A stretch of DNA of 19,892 nucleotides from Rhizobium sp. 9140 (GTDB lineage: Bacteria > Pseudomonadota > Alphaproteobacteria > Rhizobiales > Rhizobiaceae), in the NCBI RefSeq assembly GCF_900067135.1, contig NZ_FJUR01000004.1, positions 1-19,892 on the forward strand, in the 5' to 3' direction. The position numbers were made by a program, and so were the translations under genes. Positions 1 through 9,035 of the stretch are shown one piece after another (the stretch's first letter is position 1; every line of letters starts with the position of its first letter). The notes under the pieces were generated by a model. That model was not told the DNA's origin. It saw only the letters and a list, made by a program, of their open reading frames with translations, and ran no database searches.

Positions 1-914
<914 letters not shown>

Positions 915-918
<4 letters not shown>

Positions 919-1806
919 AGAACGCCCACGTCATTGATGAAGCACGGCTCGCCATCATGCTCAACGAACTTCGGCTACCGACCATCAAAACGCTGTGGCC
1001 GCAATTTGCCGAGCAGGCGGACCGGGAGGGATGGCCAGCCGCTCGTTTCCTGTCGGCGATTGCCGAGCACGAGCTGGCAGAGCGTGCCAATCGCCGAATT
1101 GAAAGGCATCTCGCCGAGGCGCACCTGCCGCCCGGAAAGACCTTGGACAGCTTCGCCTTTGACGCTGTACCCATGATCTCGAAGGCGCAGGTTATGGCAA
1201 TGACCGCCGGCGACACTTGGCTCGCCAAAGGAGCTAACATCCTCATGTTCGGTCCCCCCGGCGGAGGAAAAAGCCATCTCGCCGCCGCTATCGGCTTTGC
1301 GCTGATCGAGAACGGATGGCGGGTCCTGTTCACCCGGACAACCGATCTTGTGCAGAAGCTCCAGGTCGCCCCCGGGAACTGCAGCTCGAATCCGCCATCG
1401 ACAAACTCAACAAGTACGACTTGCTCATCCTCGATGATCTCCCTACGTCACCAAGGACCAGGCGGAAACAAGCGTGCTCTTCGAACTGATCTCGGCACGA
1501 TACGAGCATAGATCGATCCTGATCACGGCAAACCAACCTTTTGGAGAATGGAACCGGGTCTTTCCCGATCCCGCGATGACACTCGCAGCGGTCGACCGGC
1601 TCGTACATCACGCCACGATCTTCGAGATGAATGTCGAAAGTTACCGGCGCAGAGCGGCGCTTGAGGAGAAACGGCAACGCGGCCGACCAGCCTCGTTCGC
1701 GCCAATCAGGACCTCAGCCTTGCCTGTCGCGGAGCGGCAATCAGAAAACGACGAAGATCTTGCCAGCGGCAATCAGCATGATAACTTCATCCCGACCGCG
1801 ACCTAA
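915..1806 (+). pseudogene. istB: IS21-family helper ATPase IstB, two frameshifts
   Basis: IstB is the AAA+ ATPase that helps IstA choose and capture target DNA. The start ATG overlaps the istA stop. The first 150 or so residues are intact and carry the Walker A motif GPPGGGKSHLAAAIG. A one-base loss around 1369-1376 moves the frame; the next stretch encodes the Walker B region (NKYDLLILDDL). A second one-base loss near 1440-1443 moves it again, into YVTKDQAETSVLFELISARY, ITANQPFGEW and the end at 1806. Read through both shifts it gives a protein close to 300 residues, slightly longer than the 240-265 common for IstB. As written, the ATPase would stop soon after Walker A. The identification is firm; only the cause of the indels is open. 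Confidence 0.9.
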
Positions 1807-1808
1807 GA

Positions 1809-1846
1809 ATCTCATCCAGATTGTCGCAAGCATCTCATCCTGATTG
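1809..1846. repeat. IS21 right-end terminal repeats
   Basis: Two copies of a 15-bp motif, ATCTCATCC(A/T)GATTG, lie at 1809-1823 and 1832-1846, 23 bp apart, immediately after istB. IS21-family ends usually carry such multiple short direct repeats, which bind the transposase. The exact outer end of the element was not fixed because the left end is outside the window. Confidence 0.6.
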
Positions 1847-1925
1847 ACGCGCTATATCTGAAAGGACTCGAACAGCCGTTCGCCTAGATAATGACTTTGG
1901 TGGTGTTCATTGGAGTGGTAGCGAA

Positions 1926-3025
1926 TTATTTCTGCAATGACAGTGAGTACCGAGTATGTCGACGTTCACCCGTACGCGTCAGTGCACCGATCTCCACGAG
2001 TTGCTGAAGGTCGCGTGTTGCTGTAGCGCGGGATGTATCTGTGATCGAGATATAGTTTTCGGCACTTAGACCTCCCTTGAAGCCAGCCGTGCCTTCCTTG
2101 AAGATGCGCGCGACTACCTTTTCTTGCCGCTCGTTCAGTTTGTCCCGAAAACGATCATAGAACTTTGCTTTCTGGATGAAGAAATCTACGCGCTCAAGCG
2201 TCGCCTGTTGAGCATCCAGGATAGTTTCTGAAAGAAAATGACCCAGTCGGTGATATCAAGCGTGCGCTGGTGCCGCTCAAGCTCTGAATAATAAGCTTCC
2301 GGCGCTTCTCGATTGTCAAGGCGAGTGAAATGAGGCTTGGCTGCCCTATGTTTTGCGCTAGGGATTTCTCGGCGAGCGCGCGTCCAATTCGGCCGTTGCC
2401 ATCCTCAAATGGATGTATGCTTTCAAAATAAAGGTGTCCTACTGCGGCGCGCGTCAAAGCTTGAAGCGACGTTTGACCATCTGGCCCGGATTGATTGAAC
2501 CATGTGCTGAAGGTCTCCATCTCAGCGGCAACCTGGCGAGATGGGGAGCCCTCGAAGTGGATAGTGGGTTTGTCCAATCGACCCGATACATCTGCAATGG
2601 CGTCTTCATGCGTGCGGTAAGCACCAACCGTTTCAATATATCGGTTTCCGGCCATCAGCATTGAATGCCAGTGGAACAGTCCCTCATGACACAGCGGCCT
2701 ATGCCAACTTCGATAAACATCCGCCATCATCTCGGCGATCCCCCGCTTGGGGGCGGATCTGTCTATCATCAGTGTTTAGCCCGAACTGCCGGCGGAGTGA
2801 TGACTGGACACTCACGCGGTCCAGAAATTCCCCAATCTCTGAGGTCTTGACCGCTTCGTCGCTCAGCAACTCAATGCGAAGTTGGTTGCTGTCGTCATCG
2901 TTGAAATGTCGAACAGCACCGATAACCTCGCCGGCGGACTGCAAGAATTTCTGCTCCAACGATATCAGGCTTGCGGTGTCGTATCTGAAGTTTGGCCAGT
3001 CAGTGTTTTGCCAGTTCCATTTCAT
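1926..3025 (-). pseudogene. Fic-family AMP-transferase (DUF4172-type N-terminus), frameshifted
   Basis: Fic proteins usually transfer AMP from ATP to hydroxyl side chains of target proteins. Read on the minus strand from ATG 3025, the N-terminus (MKWNWQNTDWPNFRYD) matches the DUF4172 domain found before Fic domains. Then follow SSLRRQFGLNTDD, the Fic body and the active-site motif HPFEDGNGRIGR (core HPFxxGNGR). The C-terminus reads as a winged-helix-like segment (ISITDTSRATATRDLQQLVE) ending at the TAA at 1926-1928. Three single-base indels break it: within 2740-2753, near 2296, and at 2231-2233 (AAA on the plus strand). Without them it would be about 366 residues, normal for the family. The inhibitory-helix motif expected as TSEIEGE reads TSEIGE here, one codon short, so the conserved Glu is displaced. 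No partner antitoxin gene was seen. Confidence 0.85.
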
Positions 3026-3077
3026 GAGTTATAGAATCCCTCTCTATAGCTCATAACTATTGCTGGAAATGAGCTAT
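3024..3077. promoter_or_regulatory. Repeated ATGAGYTAT sites upstream of the Fic gene
   Basis: Three copies of ATGAG(C/T)TAT lie at 3024-3032, 3046-3054 (inverted) and 3069-3077, the first overlapping the Fic start codon. The second and third form a perfect 9-bp inverted repeat with a 14-bp spacer. The position suggests a binding site for a regulator, perhaps the Fic protein's own C-terminal winged helix. That role is inference only. Confidence 0.4.
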
Positions 3078-3199
3078 TGCAAACCCATCTATCGCTCAGC
3101 ACCACAATCTGCATCTCTCCATTCAAGAAGCAGCGATCGACAGCTAACCTCTTGCCCTAAACATATTTTGTTAATGGGCGCCCCCTATTTCCGCTCGCC

Positions 3200-3217
3200 C
3201 TCGGCACTGGTGCCGAG
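3200..3217. repeat. 18-bp palindrome upstream of the integrase start
   Basis: CTCGGCAC-TG-GTGCCGAG is a perfect 8-bp inverted repeat with a 2-bp centre. It ends 15 bp before the integrase ATG at 3233. It could be an operator or a recombination site; nothing else supports either choice. The rest of 3078-3232 shows no gene. Confidence 0.4.
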
Positions 3218-3232
3218 CGAAAACGAATAAGC

Positions 3233-4484
3233 ATGACCAAACACGACCTTTCATCACGACATTTTCAGCGAAAAATTTCGCAATTCTGCGAGCTTCGTAT
3301 CGCTCCAGTCGCATCCAGGCGAGTGTTCGAAAATATACGGCCCTATCTTGCCAGTTTGATCATCTACCGCAAATCGCCCCCGCTTCTGAATGGCCATATC
3401 GACTGGAAGATGATCGGTCAGGCCTGTGGGATCGAAGCCGAGTTAACGGCAGAACTCAAAAAGCAGGTCCGGCCAGGCTTGGATGCAATCATCCGCTGGC
3501 TCGGCGCATCACCAGCTACCGAAGAACGACGACCACCAAAGCCGACAGTTAGCACGGGTAAAATGACGCCCGCCAAGAAGGCAGCTTCCGCACGCTCCGC
3601 CCCGATAGCCACAACGCGCGGCGATCGCTGGCACCTTTGTCCGGTCTGCGTCAACATCGCCCGGCCCAGCACCAAAACCGATAAGCCCTTTCCCAGAAGC
3701 ACTATTTGAAGCGACAGAAGATCCGGCGAGCTTTCAGGACGCATTGGTCTACCATATGCGTCGGTTCGGCGACACCTATTGCCAGCTCTACCGCGCCGTT
3801 GTTCATCTGAATGAGACCTTCGACAACAAGACGTTGCTATCCTGGATCCACGGAGAGCGCGTGCGCCGATCTGTTGCCAGTTTCAACATCCTCCGCCGCA
3901 TCGAGCGACGCTATCGACTTTCAGAGGGATATTTCAAAGAGAAACTGCCGCATCAGGCACGCTCGCTGTATGGTCACGATCTCGGTGACATCAGCCCAGC
4001 TGAGCGTCGACGGATTTCACTGCACCTGCCCGAAGACTTCAACAGCCTGCCCTTTACCAAGCGCGAGGAGATCCTCGATTGGGTGCGCCGGGTGATCATT
4101 TCCGGCTCTACGGAATATCGCCGCCATCAGGCGGCGGCCAGCAAGCAGCGATATGCCATCCGATTTCCCGGCGTCACCTATGGCAGCAGTTTTCTTTCCT
4201 CTCGGTCATTGCCATCGGCGGCCGGCACCAATCAAAACGTTGCCGCAGAACTTGATGAACCTGATCTGCTCTCCGGCATTGTCGACGCACCGCCGAGACT
4301 TGCCATGGAAATGGCTGATCTCATCCGCTTCAAGACTTCGACGCTGACAGCGATTGGGTTCCAACGGAACGGCGTCTGGGGTGAAGAAGCGGCCTCCAGA
4401 AGATTTGAGCACCTCGGCTTGATGTTTGGTGCGCTTGCTGCCTCGCCAAACGGTGTCGTGAAGGGTTTCGGTGTGCCAGTCTGA
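3233..4484 (+). pseudogene. Putative site-specific integrase, N-terminal half, cut by the IS3 element
   Basis: The reading frame opens at ATG 3233 (MTKHDLSSRHFQRKISQF) and runs to about 3690. A CCC at 3692-3694 (one C more than the frame needs) shifts it, and it continues as PEALFEATEDPASFQDALVY to 4484. From memory this resembles the N-terminal region of a large rhizobial protein annotated as site-specific integrase, usually more than 600 residues, whose catalytic tyrosine-recombinase domain lies further downstream. That domain is absent: the frame ends GVVKGFGVPV at a TGA that is itself the first three bases of the IS3 inverted repeat. The protein therefore lacks the catalytic Arg/His/Tyr residues and should be dead. 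The family assignment is moderate, since no catalytic motif is in view. Confidence 0.55.
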
Positions 4485-4506
4485 ACCGCCCCGGCTAGAC
4501 CGGAGA
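4482..4506. repeat. IS3 terminal inverted repeat, orfB side
   Basis: TGAACCGCCCCGGCT followed by AGA and CCGGAGACC. It pairs with the opposite end with a 1-bp length difference in the C run. Its TGA serves as the stop of the disrupted integrase frame. Confidence 0.85.
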
Positions 4507-4520
4507 CCGTTTGGTTTAAG

Positions 4521-5005
4521 TTACGCGGCCATGGCTGGTGCGTCCAGCATGGCATAGTATCGTTCTTCAGCCTCGGCAGGCGGAATGTTTCCGATGGGCT
4601 CCAGAAGGCGGCGGTTGTTGAACCAGTCGACCCATTCGAGCGTGGCGAACTCCACGGCTTCAAAGCTTCGCCACGGTCCCCGGCGATGGATGACCTCGGC
4701 CTTGTAAAGACCGTTGATCGTTTCGGCGAGAGCATTGTCGTAACTGTCGCCAACGCTTCTGACAGACGGCTCGATGCCCGCCTCCGCCAGCCGTTCGGAA
4801 TAGCGAATAGACACATATTGCGAGCCGCGGTCGGAATGATGAACCAGCCCGCCGCGTTTGACAGGCCGCCGATCATGAAGCGCCTGGTCGAGGGCATCGA
4901 GCACAAAGCCCGCATGGGCCGTTCGGCTTGCCCGCCAACCGACGATACGGCGGGCGAAGGCATCAATGACAAAGGCCACGTAAACGAAGCCTTGCCAGGT
5001 CGCGA
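4521..5005 (-). CDS. IS3 transposase OrfB, 3' exon (after the intron)
   Basis: This is the second part of the rve-type DDE transposase, continuing directly from the 5' exon when the intron is removed (tatG + TC gives TAT-GTC, Tyr-Val). It begins ATWQGFVYVAFVIDAFARR and contains the second catalytic Asp in HHSDRGSQYVS and the Glu in DNALAETINGLYKAE. The end is typical: WVDWFNNRRLLEPIGNIPP, stopping at 4521. The first catalytic Asp lies in the other exon, so DNA-level integrity of the enzyme depends on intron splicing. Confidence 0.9.
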
Positions 5006-5040
5006 GTGGAGTAAGAGGCGCAGATGCGCTTCTCCTCCCC
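5006..5040 (-). ncRNA. Group II intron domain VI and 3' splice site
   Basis: Following domain V on the minus strand, GGAGAAGCGCA and TGCGCCTCTTACTCC can fold into a stem. The likely branch-point A is at 5012, seven nucleotides from the 3' end, the usual distance. Confidence 0.7.
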
Positions 5041-5074
5041 GAACCGTACGTGCACCTTTCAGCGCATACGGCTC
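5041..5074 (-). ncRNA. Group II intron domain V (catalytic hairpin)
   Basis: The 34-nt segment starts GAGCCGTATGCGCT, has a GAAA tetraloop, and closes with GTACGGTTC. GAGCCGTA pairs with TACGGTTC, allowing one G-U. Length and shape match domain V, the most conserved part of these ribozymes. It begins about 5 nt after the maturase stop. Confidence 0.93.
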
Positions 5075-5079
5075 TCCGT

Positions 5080-6608
5080 TCAAGCTTGGCCCATGGCCAT
5101 AGCAACGTCATGGTAGTGAGACGTGACGGTACTGCGGTTCTCGATCCGGAAGATGTATGGGTTTTCCTCCGGATTGCGCCACCGGAATTGCGCCTTGGGC
5201 TTGAGATAAGCCGGTGTAGCGCTTTTCCGACGGGTTTACCGCGTTCATTTCGACCAAACATGAGCCAGGTTTTCGCCTTGCCCGGTTCCGGGACCCTGAC
5301 CCATTTCCGCATCAAGGGTTTGATGCGGATCGGTACTTGTGTCCCAGCCAATGCGCCATTTTCCAGAACACAACATGGTCGATGCGCCGGAAGACGTACG
5401 CCGTGAAGTCGGTGAACTTGTAGAACGCCGCCCATCCCACCAATTGGCGGTTCAGGCTGGAGATCATGTCGACCGTGCTGACACTATGATTGCCGGAAAG
5501 GGTTTCGGTAAGTCTGCGAACAAACCCCTTGGCCTTTTCCTTGGGTATCGTCGTGACGACGGACATCCGTCCGTGTGCCCCTCGCTTGCGAATGATCCGG
5601 TGTCCCAGGAAGACGAAGCCGTCATTGACGTGTGTCACATGGGTCTTTTCCATGTTCAGCGCCAACTTCAACTCACCTTCCAGAAACGCCCGGCATTCCT
5701 CGCGGATTTCCTCTGCCTGAGCCCTGGTTCCTTTTACGATCACGACGAAGTCGTCAGCGTATCGGCAATAGGCAACGGCCGGTTTCCATTGCCGGTTCTC
5801 GCGAACCGTGATGGGGGCGGCCCTGCTTGATGCCGAAGTTCCATGCCCATCGGTCCTTGCGAGCCTTGTCGCTCAAATATTTCGCCTCCAACCAGGCATC
5901 AAACTCGTGGAGCATGATGTTGGACAGGAGCGGTGACAGAACGCCGCCTTGCGGGACACCCTCGCTTGAGGCCGTAAACAGGCCACGGTCGATGTGGCCT
6001 GCCTTTAGGAACCGATAGAGAAGATCAACGAACCGTCCGTCCAGCACCCTTCGCCGCACGCATTTCAGAAGCAGCCGGTGATGGACCGTGTCGAAGTAGC
6101 TGGCCAGATCACCTTCGATGATCCAGCGGCCCCTCGTCGTGTCGGCACCATCCTGAAGCTGTATCCTCACGGTGCGGACGGCATGATGCACGCTCCGTTC
6201 CGGCCGGAAGCCATAGGATAAACGATGGAAATCGCTCTCCCAGATTGGCTCCATGGCCATCAGCATGGCGCGTTGGACAATGCGATCCGTCAGGGTCGGA
6301 ATACCCAGTGGTCTTAGCTTGCCGTTGGGTTTCGGGATATAGATGCGCTTGACCGGCTGGGGGCAATAAGTCTCCTCCAGCAGGCTTGCCCGCAGGTCGT
6401 CCAGATGCTGATCCAGTTTGACCTGCAGTTTTTGCTTGTCCATTCCGTCGATACCCGGCGTTCGTGCGCCGCTTGACGCCAGAACCATCCGAGCGGCCTC
6501 GGCAAGCCATTCCCGATTGGCAATCAACCGAAGAAGACGATCAAACCGTCGGTTTGGCTCGCTCTCGGCCCATGTTGCGAGCTTGTGCTGCATTTCGCTG
6601 ATTATCAA
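5080..6608 (-). pseudogene. ltrA: Group II intron reverse transcriptase/maturase, three frameshifts
   Basis: This intron-encoded protein helps the intron fold and copies it into DNA at new sites. It starts MIISEMQHKLATWAESEPN at 6608. RT motifs follow in order: GIDGMDK, RIYIPKPNGKLRPLGIPTL, YGFRPERSVHHAV, EGDLASYFDTVHH, EGVPQGGVLSPLLSN. The catalytic YADDFVV comes after a frameshift at a five-base G run on the plus strand (5813-5817, one too many). The maturase region (SLNRQLVGWAAFYK) follows. A second shift lies near 5331 and a third at 5197-5199; the rest reads FRWRNPEENPYIF and VTSHYHDVAMAMGQA to the TGA at 5080-5082. The corrected length is about 510 residues. No HNH endonuclease domain follows the maturase domain, so the intron would use endonuclease-independent mobility if active. 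Confidence 0.9.
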
Positions 6609-7255
6609 AGGTCTTCACCTCGCTTGGTCAGATAGTTTGCACTTCAAGCAGTTTGAACTGTTCCCCTTCGCCATGTGATGGGCTTTCCCCATCCCGGACT
6701 ACTACGGGAACTCCGCCAACATGATGGACATCAGGGTCAACTCCCTTGCGACGCAATACTTCGTTGTCATTCCATCATGCCTTCCCTCGTTCATATGATG
6801 GACGTCAGCGTATTGGTGAGGTTGCCGGTCGCAGTCTTTTCCCTTGCGTTCCGCAAGTCGATGCCGATGTCATGGTCTGGCTGCATTCTCCCCATGACCC
6901 ATACGGGCGACATACATCTACGACCGTATTCGGATGCCGCCGACTTACGTGTCCGGCAGCTTCATCAGCATTTCGCCTGTTAAGCCGTGTAGGCGAAGGC
7001 GACCTTTCAGCCCTCAGATGCGGGTTAACCGGTTCGTGTTCCTCAACCTTCCAATACTTCAGCCTCGGGAACCATCTTGGCGTAACGGCTTCGCCTCAAT
7101 CCCCTTTACCTGCGGGCTACGTCACCCTGCCAGTTGACGGCAGGTCACCGCCGCTTGGGCTCATGCCCCCTCGCAGCAGGGAGCAGGCAAGTCTTCACAT
7201 CCTCCTTTCTCTTTGCATTCCAGTCATATGCCTCCCCGATTGGGGCGAGGCGCAC

Positions 7256-7784
7256 CATAGGTGAAATCTGATAACCACAGCATGTTCGGCGCTGGAGCGA
7301 AGAACTGTCGGTTCACCCGGTCGAGCGGGCATGGAGCGGACTTGTCCGACACGGTGGTTTTGACTGGCTTGCCGCGAATGACGCCTTGAAGCCCCATCAT
7401 TCTCATAAGCCGAGCGACGGTGCAGCAGGCGATGTCGTAACCTTCTCGCTGCAACTGCCGCCAGACTTTGCGCACGCCATAGACTTGGAAGTTCTCGTTG
7501 AACACCCGGCGTATCTCGACTTTCATGGCAATATCATTCCGTTCGCGGGCTGATAGGCGACCCACGTCCGTGCGCTTGGCGACGACTTCATAATAGGTGG
7601 ACGGGGCAATCGGCAGCAGCCTGCAGATCGGCTCGACCCCGAGCACCGAGCGGTGTTCGTCGATGAAGGAAATCATCGCTTCAGTGGGCGGTCGAGCTCC
7701 CTTGCCCGACAAGCGAATGCTTGCATTCGCTGAAAGGGGCCTGGGCAAAATACGCCGAGGCTTTGCGTAAAATCTCGTTCGCAT
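7256..7784 (-). CDS. IS3 transposase OrfB, 5' exon (before the intron)
   Basis: This is the first part of the IS3 transposase. The true N-terminus is probably [20 protein letters not shown] (ATG near 7674-7676); the open frame also reaches back to 7784. An HTH_21-like region ([20 protein letters not shown]) precedes the catalytic core, whose first Asp is in [10 protein letters not shown]. The exon stops three residues after that Asp, at the intron junction. Because of the 39-nt segment at the orfA/orfB junction, orfB is no longer in the -1 register relative to orfA that IS3 elements use to make the fused transposase. Confidence 0.88.
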
Positions 7785-8040
7785 GACGAAGCTCGCGGTT
7801 CTCCCGCTCCAGTGCCTTCATCTTCTCCGCCACGTCACTCGGCAAACCTGCACGCTTGCCGCTGTCGACCTCGGCCTTCTTCACCCATTCATGGAGGGTA
7901 TGCGCCAAGCAGCCGATCTTGGCCGCTATCGATGATACCGCCGCCCAGCGCGATGAGTATTCAGCTTCATGTTCCGTTACCATCCGAACGGCGCGGGCGC
8001 GGACTTCAGGAGAAAATTTGTTCGTCGTTTTGCTTGTCAT
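7681..8040 (-). CDS. IS3-family OrfA, DNA-binding protein with altered C-terminus
   Basis: OrfA supplies the helix-turn-helix and leucine zipper of the OrfAB transposase. It starts [20 protein letters not shown] 49 bp inside the right IS end, has an HTH around residues 20-55, and a coiled-coil or zipper segment ([20 protein letters not shown]). The sequence is typical through KASAYFAQA. After that, relatives usually read ELDRP and stop; here the frame reads [18 protein letters not shown] because of an extra 38 net bases. It is about 119 residues, longer than it would otherwise be. Confidence 0.88.
   Translation of the reverse strand: MTSKTTNKFSPEVRARAVRMVTEHEAEYSSRWAAVSSIAAKIGCLAHTLHEWVKKAEVDSGKRAGLPSDVAEKMKALERENRELRHANEILRKASAYFAQAPFSECKHSLVGQGSSTAH
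7700..7738. repeat. 39-nt palindromic segment at the orfA/orfB junction
   Basis: AGCGAATGC-TT-GCATTCGCT at 7712-7731 is a perfect 9-bp inverted repeat with a 2-bp centre. Short inverted ends (CCCTT at 7699-7703 and AAGGG at 7734-7738) frame it. On either side the sequence rejoins the expected orfA end (GCCCAGGC ... GAGCTCGACCGCCCACTGAAG). The net gain is 38 bases, consistent with the altered frame. It resembles a small palindromic (REP- or RPE-like) insertion; the class is not identified. Confidence 0.6.
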
Positions 8041-8064
8041 AGACCCTACTTCTCACGAGTTGGG

Positions 8065-8089
8065 GTCTCCGGCAAAGCCGGGCGGTTCA
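8065..8089. repeat. IS3 terminal inverted repeat, orfA side
   Basis: Read inward on the minus strand it is TGAACCGCCCGGCT, then TTG, then CCGGAGACC. It matches the other end of the IS. The adjacent outside bases are GTT. Confidence 0.85.
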
Positions 8090-8637
8090 GTTTTGGGCGT
8101 ATTGCTCAGGAGGTCACCGCACGACTCCAACCCTTTGGCGCGCGCATCGTCACCAGTTCCCCAAGAACATCCCAAGGCAGCCTTCCTCCCGGAGTCACCA
8201 AGACGGACTTACCGACGCTCCTACGCGAAAGCGACGTGGTGAGCGTGCTCGCCAGTCTCACAGAAGAGACGCGCCATATGATCGGCGCCGCTGAATTTGC
8301 TCTAATGAAACGCGACGCAGTCCTCGTGAACACGGCTCGAGGCGCGATCATCGACGAGGAAGCACTGCTCGTAGCCTTACGACACAGGCGCATAGCAGGG
8401 GCGGCGCTCGACGCCTTTTCGACCGAGCCGCTGCCAATCGATAGCCCGCTACGGAAGCTGGACAACGTGATCCTGACGCCGCACAGCGTCGGCCACACGG
8501 GCGAAGGGGTCGCCGCAATAGCGCCTGCCCTGATAGAAAACATTCGCTGCATCCTTCGTGGCGAAGTACCGTTGATCTGCAAGAATCCGGAAGCGGAGCA
8601 AGCTTGGCGATCGAGACTGAAGCGGCTCAATAGCTAG
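8090..8637 (+). pseudogene. D-2-hydroxyacid dehydrogenase (NAD), 5'-truncated by the IS
   Basis: The coding sequence starts abruptly at the IS edge inside the Rossmann GxGxxG loop (only FGRIAQEV remains) and runs to TAG at 8635-8637. The catalytic triad of the family is visible: Arg in NTARGAIIDEEAL, Glu in DAFSTEPLP, and His in ILTPHSVGHT. About 180 of the usual 310-330 residues remain, namely most of the nucleotide-binding domain and the C-terminal tail. The N-terminal substrate domain and start codon are missing, so it is not expected to be expressed as an enzyme. The exact substrate (glyoxylate, hydroxypyruvate, phosphoglycerate or other) cannot be told from this part. Confidence 0.85.
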
Positions 8638-8646
8638 ATCCCATGC

Positions 8647-9035
8647 CTGATTGCCGGAAAGAGCGGACGGCGTGTCGTCTCCGCCTTCATCACCGCGGCC
8701 CTCGGTCAAGACACGCCAGAGGCGGCAAGCACCCAATGGCGTAATGTTGCCGACCAAATCAGGCCGAAGGTGCCGAAGCTCGCCACCGTCATGAGCAGCG
8801 TCGAGCAGGACGTGCTCGCCTACATGACCCTCCCAAGGCACACTGGACAAAGCTTCATTCAACCAACCCAATCAAACGCCTCAACGGCGAGATCAAGCGG
8901 CGCACCGAGGTGGTCGGCATCTTTCCAAACGACGGCGCCATCGTTCGTCTCGTCGGTGCGCTGCTCCTCGAACAGAATGATGAGTGGGCCGTCCAGCGGT
9001 CCCGCTACATAACACTGGAACAATCGGAAAAATGA
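8647..9035 (+). pseudogene. IS256-family (mutator-type) transposase remnant
   Basis: Frame 1 reads LIAGKSGRRVVSAFITAALG, then QWRNVADQIRPKVPKLATVM and DVLAYMTLP. After a one-base loss at CCC 8832-8834, frame 0 reads HWTKLHSTNPIKRLNGEIKR, RTEVVGIFPND and NDEWAVQRSRY, and ends at TGA 9033-9035. These are C-terminal signatures of IS256-type transposases. Only about the last 130 of roughly 400 residues remain; the 5' part is gone, and the fragment begins some 10 bp after the dehydrogenase stop. Confidence 0.85.

Larger units (their letters stand above)
5006..7255 (-). mobile_element. Group II intron inserted in IS3 orfB, sense orientation
   Basis: On the minus strand the intron starts with GTGCGCC at 7255, fitting the GUGYG 5' consensus, and ends ...TACTCCAC at 5006, fitting the 3' AY rule. 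Domain V, a domain VI-like stem and an internal reverse transcriptase gene are all present. Exact removal rejoins the orfB frame (LSDFTY-V-ATWQG), which fixes both splice sites. The 5' exon ends CACCTATG, the presumed IBS1 region. Between 6609 and 7255 there is no protein gene: this is the structured 5' RNA part (domains I-III and early IV), whose EBS sequences I did not resolve. The intron is 2250 nt, a usual size for ORF-bearing bacterial introns. Confidence 0.92.
4482..8089 (-). mobile_element. IS3-family element, IS51 group, carrying a group II intron
   Basis: The element is bounded by related inverted ends: TGAACCGCCCCGGCT at 4482 and TGAACCGCCCGGCT reading inward from 8089, both followed by CCGGAGACC. 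The TGAACCGCCCCGG start is typical of the IS51 group. It encodes orfA and orfB on the minus strand. Subtracting the 2250-nt intron leaves about 1358 bp, a normal IS51-group length. The three bases outside each end differ (GTC left, GTT right), and the flanking genes are unrelated, so this is not a simple insertion with target duplication. Confidence 0.88.

Noticed and set aside
4232..5083. A 283-codon minus-strand frame
   Set aside because: It runs across the IS end, orfB and the intron border in a different frame from orfB; it is a composite shadow.
6746..7264. A 172-codon plus-strand frame inside the intron
   Set aside because: It is antisense to the structured 5' RNA part of the group II intron and has no recognisable protein motif.
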